From Stenotrophomonas sp. 24(2023) (GTDB taxonomy: Bacteria; Pseudomonadota; Gammaproteobacteria; Xanthomonadales; Xanthomonadaceae): a stretch of DNA of 64,000 nucleotides. A program made the position numbers and the translations under genes. Numbering within the stretch: position 1 is the stretch's first letter; the number at the start of each line of letters is the position of its first letter. Shown piece after piece: positions 55,481 through 64,000 of the stretch. Under the pieces are notes generated by a model. That model was not told where the DNA came from, ran no database searches, and saw only the letters and a list, made by a program, of their open reading frames with translations. Where the stretch lies: positions 1,674,001 through 1,738,000 of the forward strand of contig NZ_CP133160.1 in NCBI RefSeq assembly GCF_030913365.1. The letters run 5' to 3'.

Positions 55481-56182
55481 TCAGGGATGCAGCAGCCACC
55501 CGCGCAGCGCGGCACTGACCTCTTCGGGCTTTTCCATCGGTGCCAGGTGCCCGCAATCGGGCAGCACCACCAGCTGCGAATGCGGCACCAGCCCGTGCAT
55601 CTCCTCGCTGATCGCCAGCGGCGTGATGCGGTCGTTGGCCCCGCACACGATCAGCAGCGGGTCGCGGTAACCGGCCAGCACGTCGTGGCCATCCACCCGT
55701 TCCAGCGCGCTCTGCCGCAGGAACACCCCGGCGCCGAGTCGGCTGGTCATGTCACGCACGCGCTGTACCAGCACATAGTCATCCAGCCGCGAGGCATCGA
55801 TGTAGCTGCGCATCAGCGCATCGCCGAACCCGTTGAACCTGCCCGGCAGGCGCACGCTGGCCTGCTGCGAACGGCGCTGCGCGGCGCGTTCGGGCGAATC
55901 GGCATGGATCGAGGTATCCACCAGGGCCAGCTGCAGCACCCGCTCCGGCGCGATGCGCAGGATGTGCTGGGCCACGAAGCCGCCCAGCGAGAAACCCGCC
56001 AGCGCGAACCGTGCCGGCGCCTGTGCCAGCACGTCCTCGGCGACGGCCTGCATCGTGCTGCCCCGGGTCTGGTCGCCCACGATGCACTGGGCAACATCGG
56101 CCAGATCAGCCAGCTGCGCGCGCCACAGCTCGGCATCGTTGAGCAGGCCGGGCAACAACAGCAGGGGAATGCGGTCGGTCAT
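55481..56182 (-). CDS. Alpha/beta hydrolase
   Basis: The 233-residue protein has the oxyanion segment LLLPGLLNDAELW, the nucleophile in AGFSLGGFVA, the acid in CGANDRITP and histidine in DCGHLAPMEKPEE, a complete triad of the carboxylesterase type. No signal, so cytoplasmic. Substrate unknown. ATG 56182 starts the conserved MTDRIPLLLLPG; longer frames overlap divergent ybjQ. Confidence 0.9.
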   Translation of the reverse strand: MTDRIPLLLLPGLLNDAELWRAQLADLADVAQCIVGDQTRGSTMQAVAEDVLAQAPARFALAGFSLGGFVAQHILRIAPERVLQLALVDTSIHADSPERAAQRRSQQASVRLPGRFNGFGDALMRSYIDASRLDDYVLVQRVRDMTSRLGAGVFLRQSALERVDGHDVLAGYRDPLLIVCGANDRITPLAISEEMHGLVPHSQLVVLPDCGHLAPMEKPEEVSAALRGWLLHP

Positions 56183-56319
56183 GGCACTATTGTCGCGCCG
56201 CGGGGCACCTGCGGCCATACGGTGGCCGGTCCGATGTGTTGCGCGTCCGGGTGTCCTGCACGCACGGCACCTCCTGCCACCGATGCATTGGCTGACCCTC
56301 GACATGGAACTGGACGATC

Positions 56320-56700
56320 ATGGCAGACCCCTACAACAGCGGCATTCCTACTCCCCCGGCCCTGCGCTTTGATGACTCGATGGTCACCACGGCGTTCGAA
56401 CTGCCCGGCTACCGCGTCGCGCGCAACCTGGGCGTGGTGCGCGGCATCACCGTGCGCTCGCGTTCGATCGTCGGCAACTTCCTCGGCGGCATCCAGACCC
56501 TGTTCGGCGGCAACATCACCATCTACACCGAGCTGTGCGAGCAGGCGCGCGAGGAAACCTACCGCGACATGGTCAAGCACGCGCGCGTGCTGGGCGCCAA
56601 TGCCATCATCGGCATGCGCTACGACGCCACCGATGTGATGACCGGGCTGACCGAAGTGCTGTGCTACGGCACGGCCGTGGTGGTGGAACCCGCGCGTTGA
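56320..56700 (+). CDS. YbjQ-family heavy-metal-binding domain protein
   Basis: The 126-residue product matches the UPF0145/YbjQ family: [79 protein letters not shown]. The proteins form pentamers; function unclear. Cytoplasmic. It diverges from the hydrolase by 138 bases. Confidence 0.9.
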   Translation: MADPYNSGIPTPPALRFDDSMVTTAFELPGYRVARNLGVVRGITVRSRSIVGNFLGGIQTLFGGNITIYTELCEQAREETYRDMVKHARVLGANAIIGMRYDATDVMTGLTEVLCYGTAVVVEPAR

Positions 56701-56703
56701 TCC

Positions 56704-56728
56704 CGCGGCCGGGCACGGCCCGGCCGCG
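56704..56728. terminator. Perfect 11-bp hairpin
   Basis: CGCGGCCGGGC, loop ACG, GCCCGGCCGCG, right after the YbjQ stop and 18 bases before the end of the Pat-type gene. No T-tract; REP-like. Confidence 0.55.
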
Positions 56729-56745
56729 ACCACTGGGGCGCCGGG

Positions 56746-59469
56746 TCAGGTGACCGGAGGCAGCCCGGGCACATCAACGTCCTGCACCGGCAAGGTCACC
56801 ACCATCACGGTCGGGTCGTCCGGATCCAGCTTCGTCGTGAAGCCCAGGCTCTGGCACATGGCCAGCATGGTGCTGTTCTCGCGCAGCACCTGGCCTTCCA
56901 CCACATCCAGGCCGAGCCATTTCGCGTACTCGATCATGATGGTCATCAGGCGCCAGCCGATGCCATGGCCCTTCAGGTCCGAACGGATCAGGATGCCGTA
57001 CTCGCCACGCTGGTAATCGGCATCGGCATGCAGGCGCACCGCGCCGAGCATGTCGCCGTTGCGCGGGTCGATGGCCACCAGGGCGATGGAGCGGGCGTAG
57101 TCGAGCTGGGTCAGGCGGGCGATGAATTCATGGCTGAAGTGCTTGACCGACTGGAAGAAGCGCAGGCGCAGGTCTTCATCGCTGACCCGGGCGAAGAACG
57201 CGCGGAACAGGGCATCGTCCTCCGGGCGCACCGGGCGCACGAACGCACGGCTGCCATCGGACAGCTGCAGCGTGCGTTCCCACTCCTTCGGGTAAGGGAA
57301 CACGGCAAAGCGGGGATGGCCACGGCCCTTGTGCAGCATGCGCGAGGGCGCCACGGCTACGCGGGCATCCAGCGCCAGGATGCCATCGCGGTCGACCAGC
57401 AGCGGGTTGATGTCCAGCGTGCGCACTTCGGGAATATCGGCGGCCAGCTGTGCCAGCTTCACCAGGGCCAGCGCGACGGCGCGTTCGTCGGCCGCCGGCA
57501 CATCGCCGTAGGCCTTGAGGATGCGCGAGACGCGGGTCTGGCCGATCAGCTCATGGGCCAGGCGCAGGTCCAGCGGTGGCAACGCCAGCGCCTTGTCATT
57601 GATGACCTCCACGGCCGTACCGCCGCGCCCGAACACCACCACCGGGCCGAAGGTCGCATCGTCGGCAATGCCGGCGATCAATTCGCGGGCCTTCGGGCGG
57701 ACGATGGTCGGCTGCACCAGCAGGCCATCGATGCGCGCGTCCGGGCGGCGCTCGCGGGCACGGGCCAGGATGCCGTTGGCGGCGGCCTGGACCGCCGGCA
57801 GCGTGGCCAGGTTCAGGCGCACGCCATCGACTTCGGACTTGTGCGGGATGTCCGGCGACAGGATCTTCAGCGCCACCGTGGCGCCCTGCTCCAGCAGCGG
57901 CTGGGCAAGGTCCATGGCCTCGTGCGCATCGCGCGCGTGCAGCACCGGCGCCGAAGCGATGCCGTAGGCCTCCAGCAACGCATGGGTGGCCAGCGGGTCC
58001 AGCCAGCGCTGGCCATTGGCCAGTGCGGCGTCCACCAGCGCACGCACCGCGGCGGTGTCCACCACGAAATCCTGGGGCAGGCTGGGTGGCGTTTCCATCA
58101 ACGCGTTCTGCGCGTCGCGGTAGCGCACCAGGTGCTGGAACCCGCGCACGGCTTCGGCTTCGGTGGGATAGGTCGGCACGCGCGCGGCGTTCAACGTGGC
58201 CGTGGCCTGGTCATCGTTGCCCAGCCACACCGCGAACACCGGCTTGTCGCGATGGTGGCGCGGGCGCAGGCCCAGCGTACGGGTCAGCGCCTGCGCGGCA
58301 TCGGCCGAGGAGGTGAAGGCGGTCGGCACGTTGACCACCATCACCGCATCGTTCTCGTTGTCGGCCAGCAGGGCTTCGATGGCGGCAGCGTAACGCTCAC
58401 CATCGGCATCGACCACGATGTCCACCGGGTTGCTGCGCGACCAGCCCTGCGGCAGCACCGCATCCAGCTGGCGCACCGTGTCCGGCGACAGCTGGGCCAG
58501 CGTGCCGCGCAGCGCCGCCAGCTGGTCCACCGCCAGGCGACCAACGCCGCCACCGTTGCTGAGGATCGCCAGGCGCCGGCCGGGGAAGGTGCCCAGCCGG
58601 CCCAGGGTCTCGGCCGCCGTGAACAGTTCGTCCAGTGCGCTGACCCGCAGCAGGCCGGCACGGTTGAAGGCCGCGCCGTACACATCATCGGCCCGTGCCA
58701 GCGCCTGCACATGGGTGTCATTGCCCGGCACGATGCGCTCGGCACGGCCGGATTTGACCACCACCACCGGCTTGGCGCGCGCGGCGGCACGCGCGGCGGA
58801 CATGAACTTGCGCGCATCCTTGATCTGTTCCACGTACAGCAGGATGGCGCGGGTGCGGTAGTCGGTGGCGAAGTAGTCGAGCAGGTCACCGAAGTCCACG
58901 TCCAGCGTATCGCCCAGCGACACCACGGCGGAGAAGCCCACCGAGCGTGCCACGCCCCATTCCACCAGCGCGGCGGCGATCGCCGAGGATTCGGAAACCA
59001 GCGCCAGGTCGCCGGCCTGCGGGAAGTGGGCGGCGATGCTGGCATTGAGCCGCGCATGGGGCGCGATCACGCCCAGGCAGTGTGGGCCGAGGATGCGCAG
59101 GCCGTTGGCACGGGCCGCTGCTTCCACCTGCGCCGACAGTGAGCCCGGGCCCTCGCCCAGGTGCGCGGTGAGGATGATGGCGGCCTGCACGCCACGCTCG
59201 GCGGCGGTGCGCACCACCTGCGGCACGATCGCGGCCGGGGCGGTGATCACCACCAGGTCCGGCACCCAGTCCAGGTCCTTCAGGCGCTTGACGGTGCGGA
59301 TGCCATCGATTTCGGCGTGGCGCGGGTTGATCCACGCCACCTTGCCGGGAAAGCCGGTGGCGCGCAGGTTGCGCATCACCGCGCGGCCCGCCGAACGCTC
59401 GCGCGGGCTGCCGCCGATCACCGCGACCGATTGCGGGCGGAACACGGATTGCAGGTGGTAGGTGCTCAT
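56746..59469 (-). CDS. Protein lysine acetyltransferase, Pat/YfiQ type (acyl-CoA synthetase-GNAT fusion)
   Basis: The 907-residue protein has a CoA-binding domain (FRPQSVAVIGGSPRE, residues 8-135), succinyl-CoA ligase-like domains to about 450, an ATP-grasp-like domain (about 480-700; VALKILSPDIPHKSEVDGV, VVFGRGGTAVEVI), and a C-terminal GNAT domain (about 725-890; IRSDLKGHGIGWRLMTIMIEYAKW). This order is that of Pat/YfiQ, which acetylates lysines of enzymes such as acetyl-CoA synthetase. Start at 59469 (MSTYHLQSV). Confidence 0.93.
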   Translation of the reverse strand: MSTYHLQSVFRPQSVAVIGGSPRERSAGRAVMRNLRATGFPGKVAWINPRHAEIDGIRTVKRLKDLDWVPDLVVITAPAAIVPQVVRTAAERGVQAAIILTAHLGEGPGSLSAQVEAAARANGLRILGPHCLGVIAPHARLNASIAAHFPQAGDLALVSESSAIAAALVEWGVARSVGFSAVVSLGDTLDVDFGDLLDYFATDYRTRAILLYVEQIKDARKFMSAARAAARAKPVVVVKSGRAERIVPGNDTHVQALARADDVYGAAFNRAGLLRVSALDELFTAAETLGRLGTFPGRRLAILSNGGGVGRLAVDQLAALRGTLAQLSPDTVRQLDAVLPQGWSRSNPVDIVVDADGERYAAAIEALLADNENDAVMVVNVPTAFTSSADAAQALTRTLGLRPRHHRDKPVFAVWLGNDDQATATLNAARVPTYPTEAEAVRGFQHLVRYRDAQNALMETPPSLPQDFVVDTAAVRALVDAALANGQRWLDPLATHALLEAYGIASAPVLHARDAHEAMDLAQPLLEQGATVALKILSPDIPHKSEVDGVRLNLATLPAVQAAANGILARARERRPDARIDGLLVQPTIVRPKARELIAGIADDATFGPVVVFGRGGTAVEVINDKALALPPLDLRLAHELIGQTRVSRILKAYGDVPAADERAVALALVKLAQLAADIPEVRTLDINPLLVDRDGILALDARVAVAPSRMLHKGRGHPRFAVFPYPKEWERTLQLSDGSRAFVRPVRPEDDALFRAFFARVSDEDLRLRFFQSVKHFSHEFIARLTQLDYARSIALVAIDPRNGDMLGAVRLHADADYQRGEYGILIRSDLKGHGIGWRLMTIMIEYAKWLGLDVVEGQVLRENSTMLAMCQSLGFTTKLDPDDPTVMVVTLPVQDVDVPGLPPVT

Positions 59470-59520
59470 GCCGCTACGGTACACGCACCGGCGGCCGTGG
59501 CGCATGATCCCCGGCAACGT

Positions 59521-59541
59521 CAGGCCCCGTGGACGGGCCTG
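59521..59541 (-). terminator. Hairpin after mgtE
   Basis: CAGGCCC and GGGCCTG (7 bp) enclose CGTGGAC in the short gap after the mgtE stop. Weak, without a T-tract. Confidence 0.35.
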
Positions 59542-59544
59542 CCG

Positions 59545-60915
59545 TTACAGCAAGGTCCCGTGCAGGATCATCGCGGCGATGCTGAAGTAGATCACCAGGC
59601 CGGTCACGTCCACCAGCGTGGCCACGAATGGCGCCGAGGCACTGGCCGGATCGAAGCCCAGCCGCTTGAGGATGAACGGCAGCATCGAGCCGGACAGCGA
59701 GCCGAAGGTCACGATGCCCACCAGCGCGGCCGCCACGGTCACGGCCAGCAGCACCCAGTGCTGGCCGTAGTCGTGCAGGCCGCCCAGCTGCCAGATGACG
59801 ATGCGCACCATCGCCAGGGTGCCCAGGATGGCGCCGAGCACCATGCCGGTCGGCACCTCGCGCAGGGCCACCTTCCACCAGTCGCGCAGGCGCAGTTCGC
59901 GCAGGGCCAGGCTGCGGATCAGCAACGAGGTGGCCTGCGAGCCGGAATTGCCGCCCGAGCTCATGATCAGCGGAATGAACAACGTCAGCACCACCGCGCG
60001 CGCCAGTTCATCCTCGTAGTGCTGCATCGCGCTGGCGGTCAGCATTTCGCCGATGAACAGCACGCTCAGCCAGCCAGCGCGCTTGCGCAGCATCTCCAGG
60101 AAGCCGATCTGCATGTACGGCTTGTCCAGCGCCTCCATGCCACCGAACTTGTGCGCGTCCTCGGTGGATTCCTCGATCAGTGCATCGAGGATGTCGTCCA
60201 CGGTGACGATGCCCAGCATGCGCAGCTGCGCGTCCACCACCGGGATGGCCAGCAGGTCGTGGCGGCGGATCAGCTGCGCCACTTCTTCCTGGTCCAGCAG
60301 CGCATCGACGGTCACCGGCGGATTGACCTGCGCCACGTCCAGGATGGATTCCTCGGGCAGGCCGGTGATCAACCGGCGCATGGTCACCACCTGCTGCAGC
60401 TGCTGGGTGGCCGGGTCGAGCACGTAGATGGCGTACACGGTTTCGCGGGTGCGCTCGACCTGGCGGATGTGCTGCAGGGTCTGGGCGACGGTCCAGGTGG
60501 CCGGCACGCTGACGTACTCGGTGGTCATCAGTGCGCCGGCGGTGTTGGGCGGGTAGCCCAGCAGCTTCTGGATGGCCGTGCGCGCCTCGGCGCCGAGCAG
60601 CGGAATCAACCGTGCGCGCTCGTCTTCGTCCAGTTCGTGCACGATGTCGGTGGCGCGGTCATCGGCCATCAGGCCCAGCAGGGCCGCAGCGCGCGACGGC
60701 GGCAGCGCGGCGACCAGTTCACCGGCATGATGCAGCTCCGGCGCTTCGAGCATCTTCACCGCACGCGGCAACGGCAGCGCGGCCAGGGTATCGGCGGCGC
60801 GCTCGCGTTCGAGGGTGTTGAGGTACTCCACCGCATCGGCGGTGTTGAAGTTGGCCAGGGGTGCGGCCAGGGCCGCGGCGTCGGCCACCGGACGCAGCAT
60901 TTGCTTCTGGTTCAT
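59545..60915 (-). CDS. mgtE: Magnesium transporter MgtE
   Basis: The 456-residue channel has an N-terminal helical superfamily domain (about 20-130), paired CBS domains (about 140-260, with MTTEYVSVPATWTVAQTL and TVDDILDALIEE) and a C-terminal five-helix pore (SSGGNSGSQATSLLIRSLALRE is the magnesium path). MgtE imports Mg2+ and closes when the cytosolic domain binds Mg2+. The upstream region holds a possible leader peptide and hairpin (60978-61116). Confidence 0.94.
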   Translation of the reverse strand: MNQKQMLRPVADAAALAAPLANFNTADAVEYLNTLERERAADTLAALPLPRAVKMLEAPELHHAGELVAALPPSRAAALLGLMADDRATDIVHELDEDERARLIPLLGAEARTAIQKLLGYPPNTAGALMTTEYVSVPATWTVAQTLQHIRQVERTRETVYAIYVLDPATQQLQQVVTMRRLITGLPEESILDVAQVNPPVTVDALLDQEEVAQLIRRHDLLAIPVVDAQLRMLGIVTVDDILDALIEESTEDAHKFGGMEALDKPYMQIGFLEMLRKRAGWLSVLFIGEMLTASAMQHYEDELARAVVLTLFIPLIMSSGGNSGSQATSLLIRSLALRELRLRDWWKVALREVPTGMVLGAILGTLAMVRIVIWQLGGLHDYGQHWVLLAVTVAAALVGIVTFGSLSGSMLPFILKRLGFDPASASAPFVATLVDVTGLVIYFSIAAMILHGTLL

Positions 60916-60977
60916 CGTGATCCGCCTTGGTGCGTGGGGTGCGACATCGCAACGCCAACGCAGGCGGACCGTCCCTG

Positions 60978-61034
60978 TCAGGCGGTCGCCATCGCTGGCG
61001 TCGAACGAGGTCGACTTCTACTGTCGCTGGACAT
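60978..61034 (-). CDS. Possible 18-residue leader peptide of mgtE
   Basis: The frame ATG 61034 to TGA 60978 encodes MSSDSRSRPRSTPAMATA, with GGAG 11 bases upstream. A hairpin with GGCGACCG and CGGTCCGCC arms begins at the frame's end, about 55 bases before mgtE. Short Pro/Asp-type peptides control magnesium transporter genes in enterics; the analogy here is untested and the frame may be chance. Confidence 0.25.
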   Translation of the reverse strand: MSSDSRSRPRSTPAMATA

Positions 61035-61087
61035 GGGTTGGGGAACTCCGGCTGGGTGTACTGGCGGACGTGCCGACAGCGGCGGGC

Positions 61088-61116
61088 AGTCTGGACCTGC
61101 GGCCGTGCGACGTCAA
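61088..61116 (-). promoter_or_regulatory. Candidate mgtE promoter
   Basis: On the minus strand TTGACG (61116-61111) and CAGACT (61093-61088) are 17 bases apart, giving a leader of about 165 bases. Beside the -35 box is an inverted repeat CCCTTGC-CCG-GCAAGGG (61117-61133), which might be an operator. The rest of the 362-base mgtE/kefB gap shows a CATAAT box near 61192 for the divergent gene. Confidence 0.4.
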
Positions 61117-61277
61117 CCCTTGCCCGGCAAGGGCTGGCGCCATGCAGGGCACGGCCATGCAACGCCCTGCACGGCATCGCGCGCATAATGGCCCGGCGGC
61201 CCTCGCCGGCTTTCACTTCCCCACCCCCATACGGATGCACTGCGGGCCGGACCCCGACAGCATGAGCGGATATTTCC

Positions 61278-63056
61278 ATGCATAGCGGCGGTCTTGAACT
61301 GGCCCTGGTGCTGCTGCTGGCGGCGGTGATCGCCGTACCGGTGTTCCGCAAGCTCGGCTTCGGCGCGGTGCTGGCCTACCTGGCCGCAGGCGTGGTGCTG
61401 GGGCCGGACGGGCTGGGCTTCGTGCAGGACGCCGAGCGCATCCTGGGCGCGGCCGAGACCGGCGTGGTCATGCTGCTGTTCGTGATCGGGCTGGAGCTTT
61501 CGCCGGCACGCCTGAAGGTCATGCGGCGCTCGGTGTTCGGTGCCGGTGCGCTGCAGGTGGCCCTGTCCGGCGTGGTGCTGAGCAGCCTGTTGATGCTCGA
61601 TCACTTCCAATGGAAGAGCGCGCTGGTGGTGGGCGTGGCGCTGGCGCTGTCGTCCACGGCGGTGGGCCTGCAGCTGCTGTCCGAGCACAAGGCGATCAAC
61701 AGCGACCACGGGCGGCTGGGCTTTGCCATCCTGCTGTTCCAGGACCTGATCGCCATTCCGCTGCTGGCGGCGATCCCGCTGCTGGGCGGGTCGAAGAACG
61801 AAACCCTGCGCCTGGAAGATGCCGCGGTGGCGCTGGGCGCGCTGGCGCTGGTGATCCTGTGCGGGCGGCCGGTGCTGCGCCGCCTGTTCGGCGTCATTGC
61901 CCGTACCCGCAGCCCCGAAGCGTTCACCGCCTCGGCATTGCTGGTGGTACTGGGCACGGCCTGGTTCATGCAGCAGGCGGGGCTGAGCGCCAGTCTGGGC
62001 GCCTTCCTGGCCGGCGTGCTGCTGTCCGATTCGGAATACCGCCACGAACTGGAAGCCCAGATCGAGCCGTTCAAAGGCCTGCTGCTGGGGCTGTTCTTCA
62101 TCGCCGTGGGCATGGGCATCGACCTCAACCGCATCGCCGCCGAACCGTGGCTGATCGCCACCGGTGTGGTGGTGCTGCTGGTGGTCAAGTTCAGCCTGCT
62201 GTACGGCATCGGCCGGCTGGCCAAGCTGACGCCGCGCCATGCCCTGCTGCTGGGCAGCGTGCTGTGGCTGGGCGGCGAATTCGCCTTCGTGGTGTTCAAC
62301 GAGGCCCAGCGCGTGCACCTGCTGGGCGATGCGAACCATGACCGGCTGGTGGCGGTGGTCGGCCTGTCGATGGCGGTCACGCCGCTGCTGATGCTCGCGC
62401 TGATGCGCCTGCTCGGGCGCGAGCCGGCACCGCAGCGCACCGCGCCGGAGGCCGACACGGTGGCACCGGACAACCAGCCCAAGGTGCTGATCGCCGGCAT
62501 GGGCCGTTTCGGCCAGGTGATCGCGCGCCTGCTGACCGCACAGAAGGTGCCGTTCGTCGCCCTGGAGGCGAATCCGGACACGGTGGCCGACCTGCGCCGC
62601 TTCGGCAACCAGCTGTATTACGGCGATCCCACCAAGCCGGAAATGCTGCGTGCCGCCGGCGGCGAGAACATCCGTGTGTTCGTGATCACCCTGGACGACC
62701 CCGAATCGAACCTGCGCGCGGTGCGCATGGTGCGCCGCCACTATCCCGATGCGGTGGTGCTGGCCCGTGCGCGCAACCGCCAGCATGCCTGGCGCTTGAT
62801 GGACATGTCCGCCGAGCCTTTCCGCGAGGTGTTCGGCACCAGCCTGACGCTGAGCGGGCGCGTGCTGACTGCGCTGGGCGTGCCCGAAGACGTGGCCAAG
62901 CGCCATGTGCAGCGCTTCCGCGAGCATGACGAGAAACTGCTGCGCGACCAGTACCTGGTGTATGACGACGAGGCCAAGGTCATCCAGACCTCGCGCGATG
63001 CCCGCAACGACCTGATGCACCTGTTCGAGGCCGATGCGGAACGCAAGGACGAGTAG
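61278..63056 (+). CDS. KefB/KefC-type K+/H+ antiporter with TrkA-N domain
   Basis: The 592-residue protein has 12 to 13 hydrophobic helices (about 1-390), with GLELSPARLK, ALSSTAVGLQLLSE and LFQDLIAIPLLA of the CPA2 family, then a linker and an NAD-binding RCK/TrkA-N domain (about 400-530; VLIAGMGRFGQVIARLLTAQ). The QDL motif in helix 5 is that of Kef antiporters. Whether glutathione gates it, as for KefB/KefC, cannot be told. Its stop codon TAG is part of a SMAG element. Confidence 0.92.
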   Translation: MHSGGLELALVLLLAAVIAVPVFRKLGFGAVLAYLAAGVVLGPDGLGFVQDAERILGAAETGVVMLLFVIGLELSPARLKVMRRSVFGAGALQVALSGVVLSSLLMLDHFQWKSALVVGVALALSSTAVGLQLLSEHKAINSDHGRLGFAILLFQDLIAIPLLAAIPLLGGSKNETLRLEDAAVALGALALVILCGRPVLRRLFGVIARTRSPEAFTASALLVVLGTAWFMQQAGLSASLGAFLAGVLLSDSEYRHELEAQIEPFKGLLLGLFFIAVGMGIDLNRIAAEPWLIATGVVVLLVVKFSLLYGIGRLAKLTPRHALLLGSVLWLGGEFAFVVFNEAQRVHLLGDANHDRLVAVVGLSMAVTPLLMLALMRLLGREPAPQRTAPEADTVAPDNQPKVLIAGMGRFGQVIARLLTAQKVPFVALEANPDTVADLRRFGNQLYYGDPTKPEMLRAAGGENIRVFVITLDDPESNLRAVRMVRRHYPDAVVLARARNRQHAWRLMDMSAEPFREVFGTSLTLSGRVLTALGVPEDVAKRHVQRFREHDEKLLRDQYLVYDDEAKVIQTSRDARNDLMHLFEADAERKDE

Positions 63057-63075
63057 AGCCACGCCATGCGTGGCT
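63053..63075 (+). repeat. SMAG repeat at the end of the Kef gene
   Basis: GTAG at 63053-63056, then AGCCACGC, CAT, GCGTGGCT. The TAG of the head is the stop codon of the Kef-type antiporter. It faces an inverted copy at 63098-63120. Confidence 0.9.
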
Positions 63076-63097
63076 GATCGTGCGCCGAATCAAAAGC

Positions 63098-63120
63098 ATC
63101 CACGCATGGCGTGGATCTAC
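63098..63120 (-). repeat. SMAG repeat, inverted copy
   Basis: ATCCACGC, ATG, GCGTGGAT, CTAC, i.e. a minus-strand element with GTAG at 63120-63117. With the copy at 63053 it forms a head-to-head pair that could fold as a large double hairpin. Confidence 0.9.
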
Positions 63121-63144
63121 CGAAGGCGAACCGGCCTACGGTGC

Positions 63145-63166
63145 GCCGTGCATGGCGTGGATCTAC
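63145..63166 (-). repeat. Degenerate SMAG repeat at the end of the ankyrin gene
   Basis: On the minus strand GTAGATCCACGCCATGCACG: head intact, second arm decayed. The TAG of the head (63165-63163) is the stop codon of the ankyrin repeat gene. Confidence 0.75.
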
Positions 63167-64000
63167 GGGTTGTCGCGCAGGAACCGTGCCATCGAGGACA
63201 CGCCGGGCACGCGCGGTTCGAATTCGCCGGCCACGTCGATGAAGCCACGCATCACCGCGATCTCGCGCGGGCTGCGGTTGAGGCCATCGCGCACGTCCGG
63301 GTCGGCACCGGCACGCATCAGGCGCTGCACCAGCAGCGGCAACCCATGCAGGGCCGCCAGGTGCAGCGGGCCGAAGCCGCGCGGGTCGCGCACGTCCAGC
63401 GACACGTCCTCGTCCAGCAGGCGTTCCACCGCCGCCAGCACGACCTGCTCATCGCAGGCAGTGCCCGGCTCGGCACGCGCGCCCAACAGCAGCAGCAGCG
63501 GTGTCACCGCGCCCGCCGCCGCCTGGTCCGGCTCGGCGCCGGCCAGCAGCAGGGTATCCAGCAGGGCCAGCAGGCGCGAACGGTCACGCGCACTGAATCC
63601 ATACAGCGCTGCGCAGTGCAGCGGGCCCAGCTGCTGGGCATCACCGGCATGCACGTTGGCGCCGGCCGTGAGCAGGCGCGCGACGATGTCCGGCAGGCCC
63701 AGCGCCGCCGCCAGCATCAGCACGGTCACGCCACCGGGCAGGCGGTGTTCCAGCTGCGCACCGGCATCGAGCAGCGCCGACACGATATCCACCTGGCGCA
63801 TGCTGACCGCCGCCGACAGCGGCGTGGCACCACTGGCCGCAGCATGCTGCGGGTTGGCGCCCCGCGCCAGCAGCAGGTCGGCCACCGCCAGGTGCCCGCC
63901 ACCGGCCGCGCGCAGCAATGCCGTGCAGCCCTGGGCATCGACCGCATCGACGGCAAAGCCCAGGTCGATCAAGCGGCGGACCGCATCCACGTCACCGGCG
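63163..64000 (-). CDS. Ankyrin repeat protein, 5' end outside window
   Basis: The open frame runs to the window edge (about 279 codons) and its start is not visible. The sequence consists of about seven ankyrin repeats of 33 residues, e.g. GCTALLRAAGGGHLAVADLLLARGANP and GFGPLHLAALHGLPLLVQRLMRAGADP. The C-terminus (RFLRDNP) is short. Such proteins mediate protein binding; the target is unknown. The stop codon comes from a SMAG repeat. Confidence 0.88.
   Translation of the reverse strand, partial: AGDVDAVRRLIDLGFAVDAVDAQGCTALLRAAGGGHLAVADLLLARGANPQHAAASGATPLSAAVSMRQVDIVSALLDAGAQLEHRLPGGVTVLMLAAALGLPDIVARLLTAGANVHAGDAQQLGPLHCAALYGFSARDRSRLLALLDTLLLAGAEPDQAAAGAVTPLLLLLGARAEPGTACDEQVVLAAVERLLDEDVSLDVRDPRGFGPLHLAALHGLPLLVQRLMRAGADPDVRDGLNRSPREIAVMRGFIDVAGEFEPRVPGVSSMARFLRDNP

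Noticed and set aside
59161..61188. Plus-strand frame opposite mgtE and the Pat-type gene
   Set aside because: Antisense shadow with no domain; it also crosses the mgtE promoter region.

Overview
The window is GC-rich, almost fully coding chromosome of a gammaproteobacterium in the Xanthomonadaceae, most likely Stenotrophomonas. Two signs point there. A 741-residue dipeptidyl aminopeptidase IV has its catalytic triad at Ser610/Asp685/His717, as in the characterised S. maltophilia enzyme. Several GTAG-headed hairpin repeats of the type called SMAG in S. maltophilia lie between genes. No phage, insertion sequence, CRISPR array or rRNA is visible.

Layout. Positions 1-8.7 kb carry a DUF1190 lipoprotein fragment, ilvD, a DUF418 membrane protein, a small secreted protein, dinG, aroE with a small membrane gene, and a beta-propeller protein. 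From 8.7 to 20.7 kb lie hemB with bestrophin and SHOCT-type neighbours, a DUF885 protein, a Coa1-like protein, DAP IV, a YfcG-type glutathione transferase, YqhA, a TonB-domain lipoprotein and an AraC regulator. From 20.9 to 25.4 kb, a TAP-like hydrolase is translationally coupled to a NatAB-type ABC exporter, followed by an esterase. From 25.6 to 32.2 kb is the complete type IV minor pilin operon fimT-pilV-pilW-pilX-pilY1-pilE on the minus strand. From 32.7 to 45.1 kb come a chitin-type AA10 lytic polysaccharide monooxygenase, ferredoxin-NADP reductase, yadGH, panE, tatD, hrpB, rluE, an exported methyltransferase and an aldo/keto reductase.

The most unusual part is 45.13-48.56 kb. A 1-kb interval without a conventional gene precedes slipin (SPFH protein) and rtcB (RNA ligase). 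In order it holds an attenuator-like leader RNA with a possible Cys-rich peptide and a strong intrinsic terminator, a cluster of ATTATC sites, two tandem tRNA-like modules that cannot be normal tRNAs, and several long perfect hairpins, the last just before the slipin ribosome binding site. This looks like an RNA-repair locus with its own tRNA-mimic RNA. rtcA, rtcR and a Ro60 gene are not present nearby.

The remainder (48.6-64 kb) holds a thioredoxin-reductase-like flavoprotein with a leaderless Rrf2 regulator, a chemotaxis receptor, a LysR/MFS pair, dkgB, ybjQ, a Pat-type protein acetyltransferase, mgtE with a possible leader peptide, a KefB/C-type potassium/proton antiporter and the C-terminal part of an ankyrin repeat protein. 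The stop codons of the last two are supplied by the GTAG heads of SMAG repeats.
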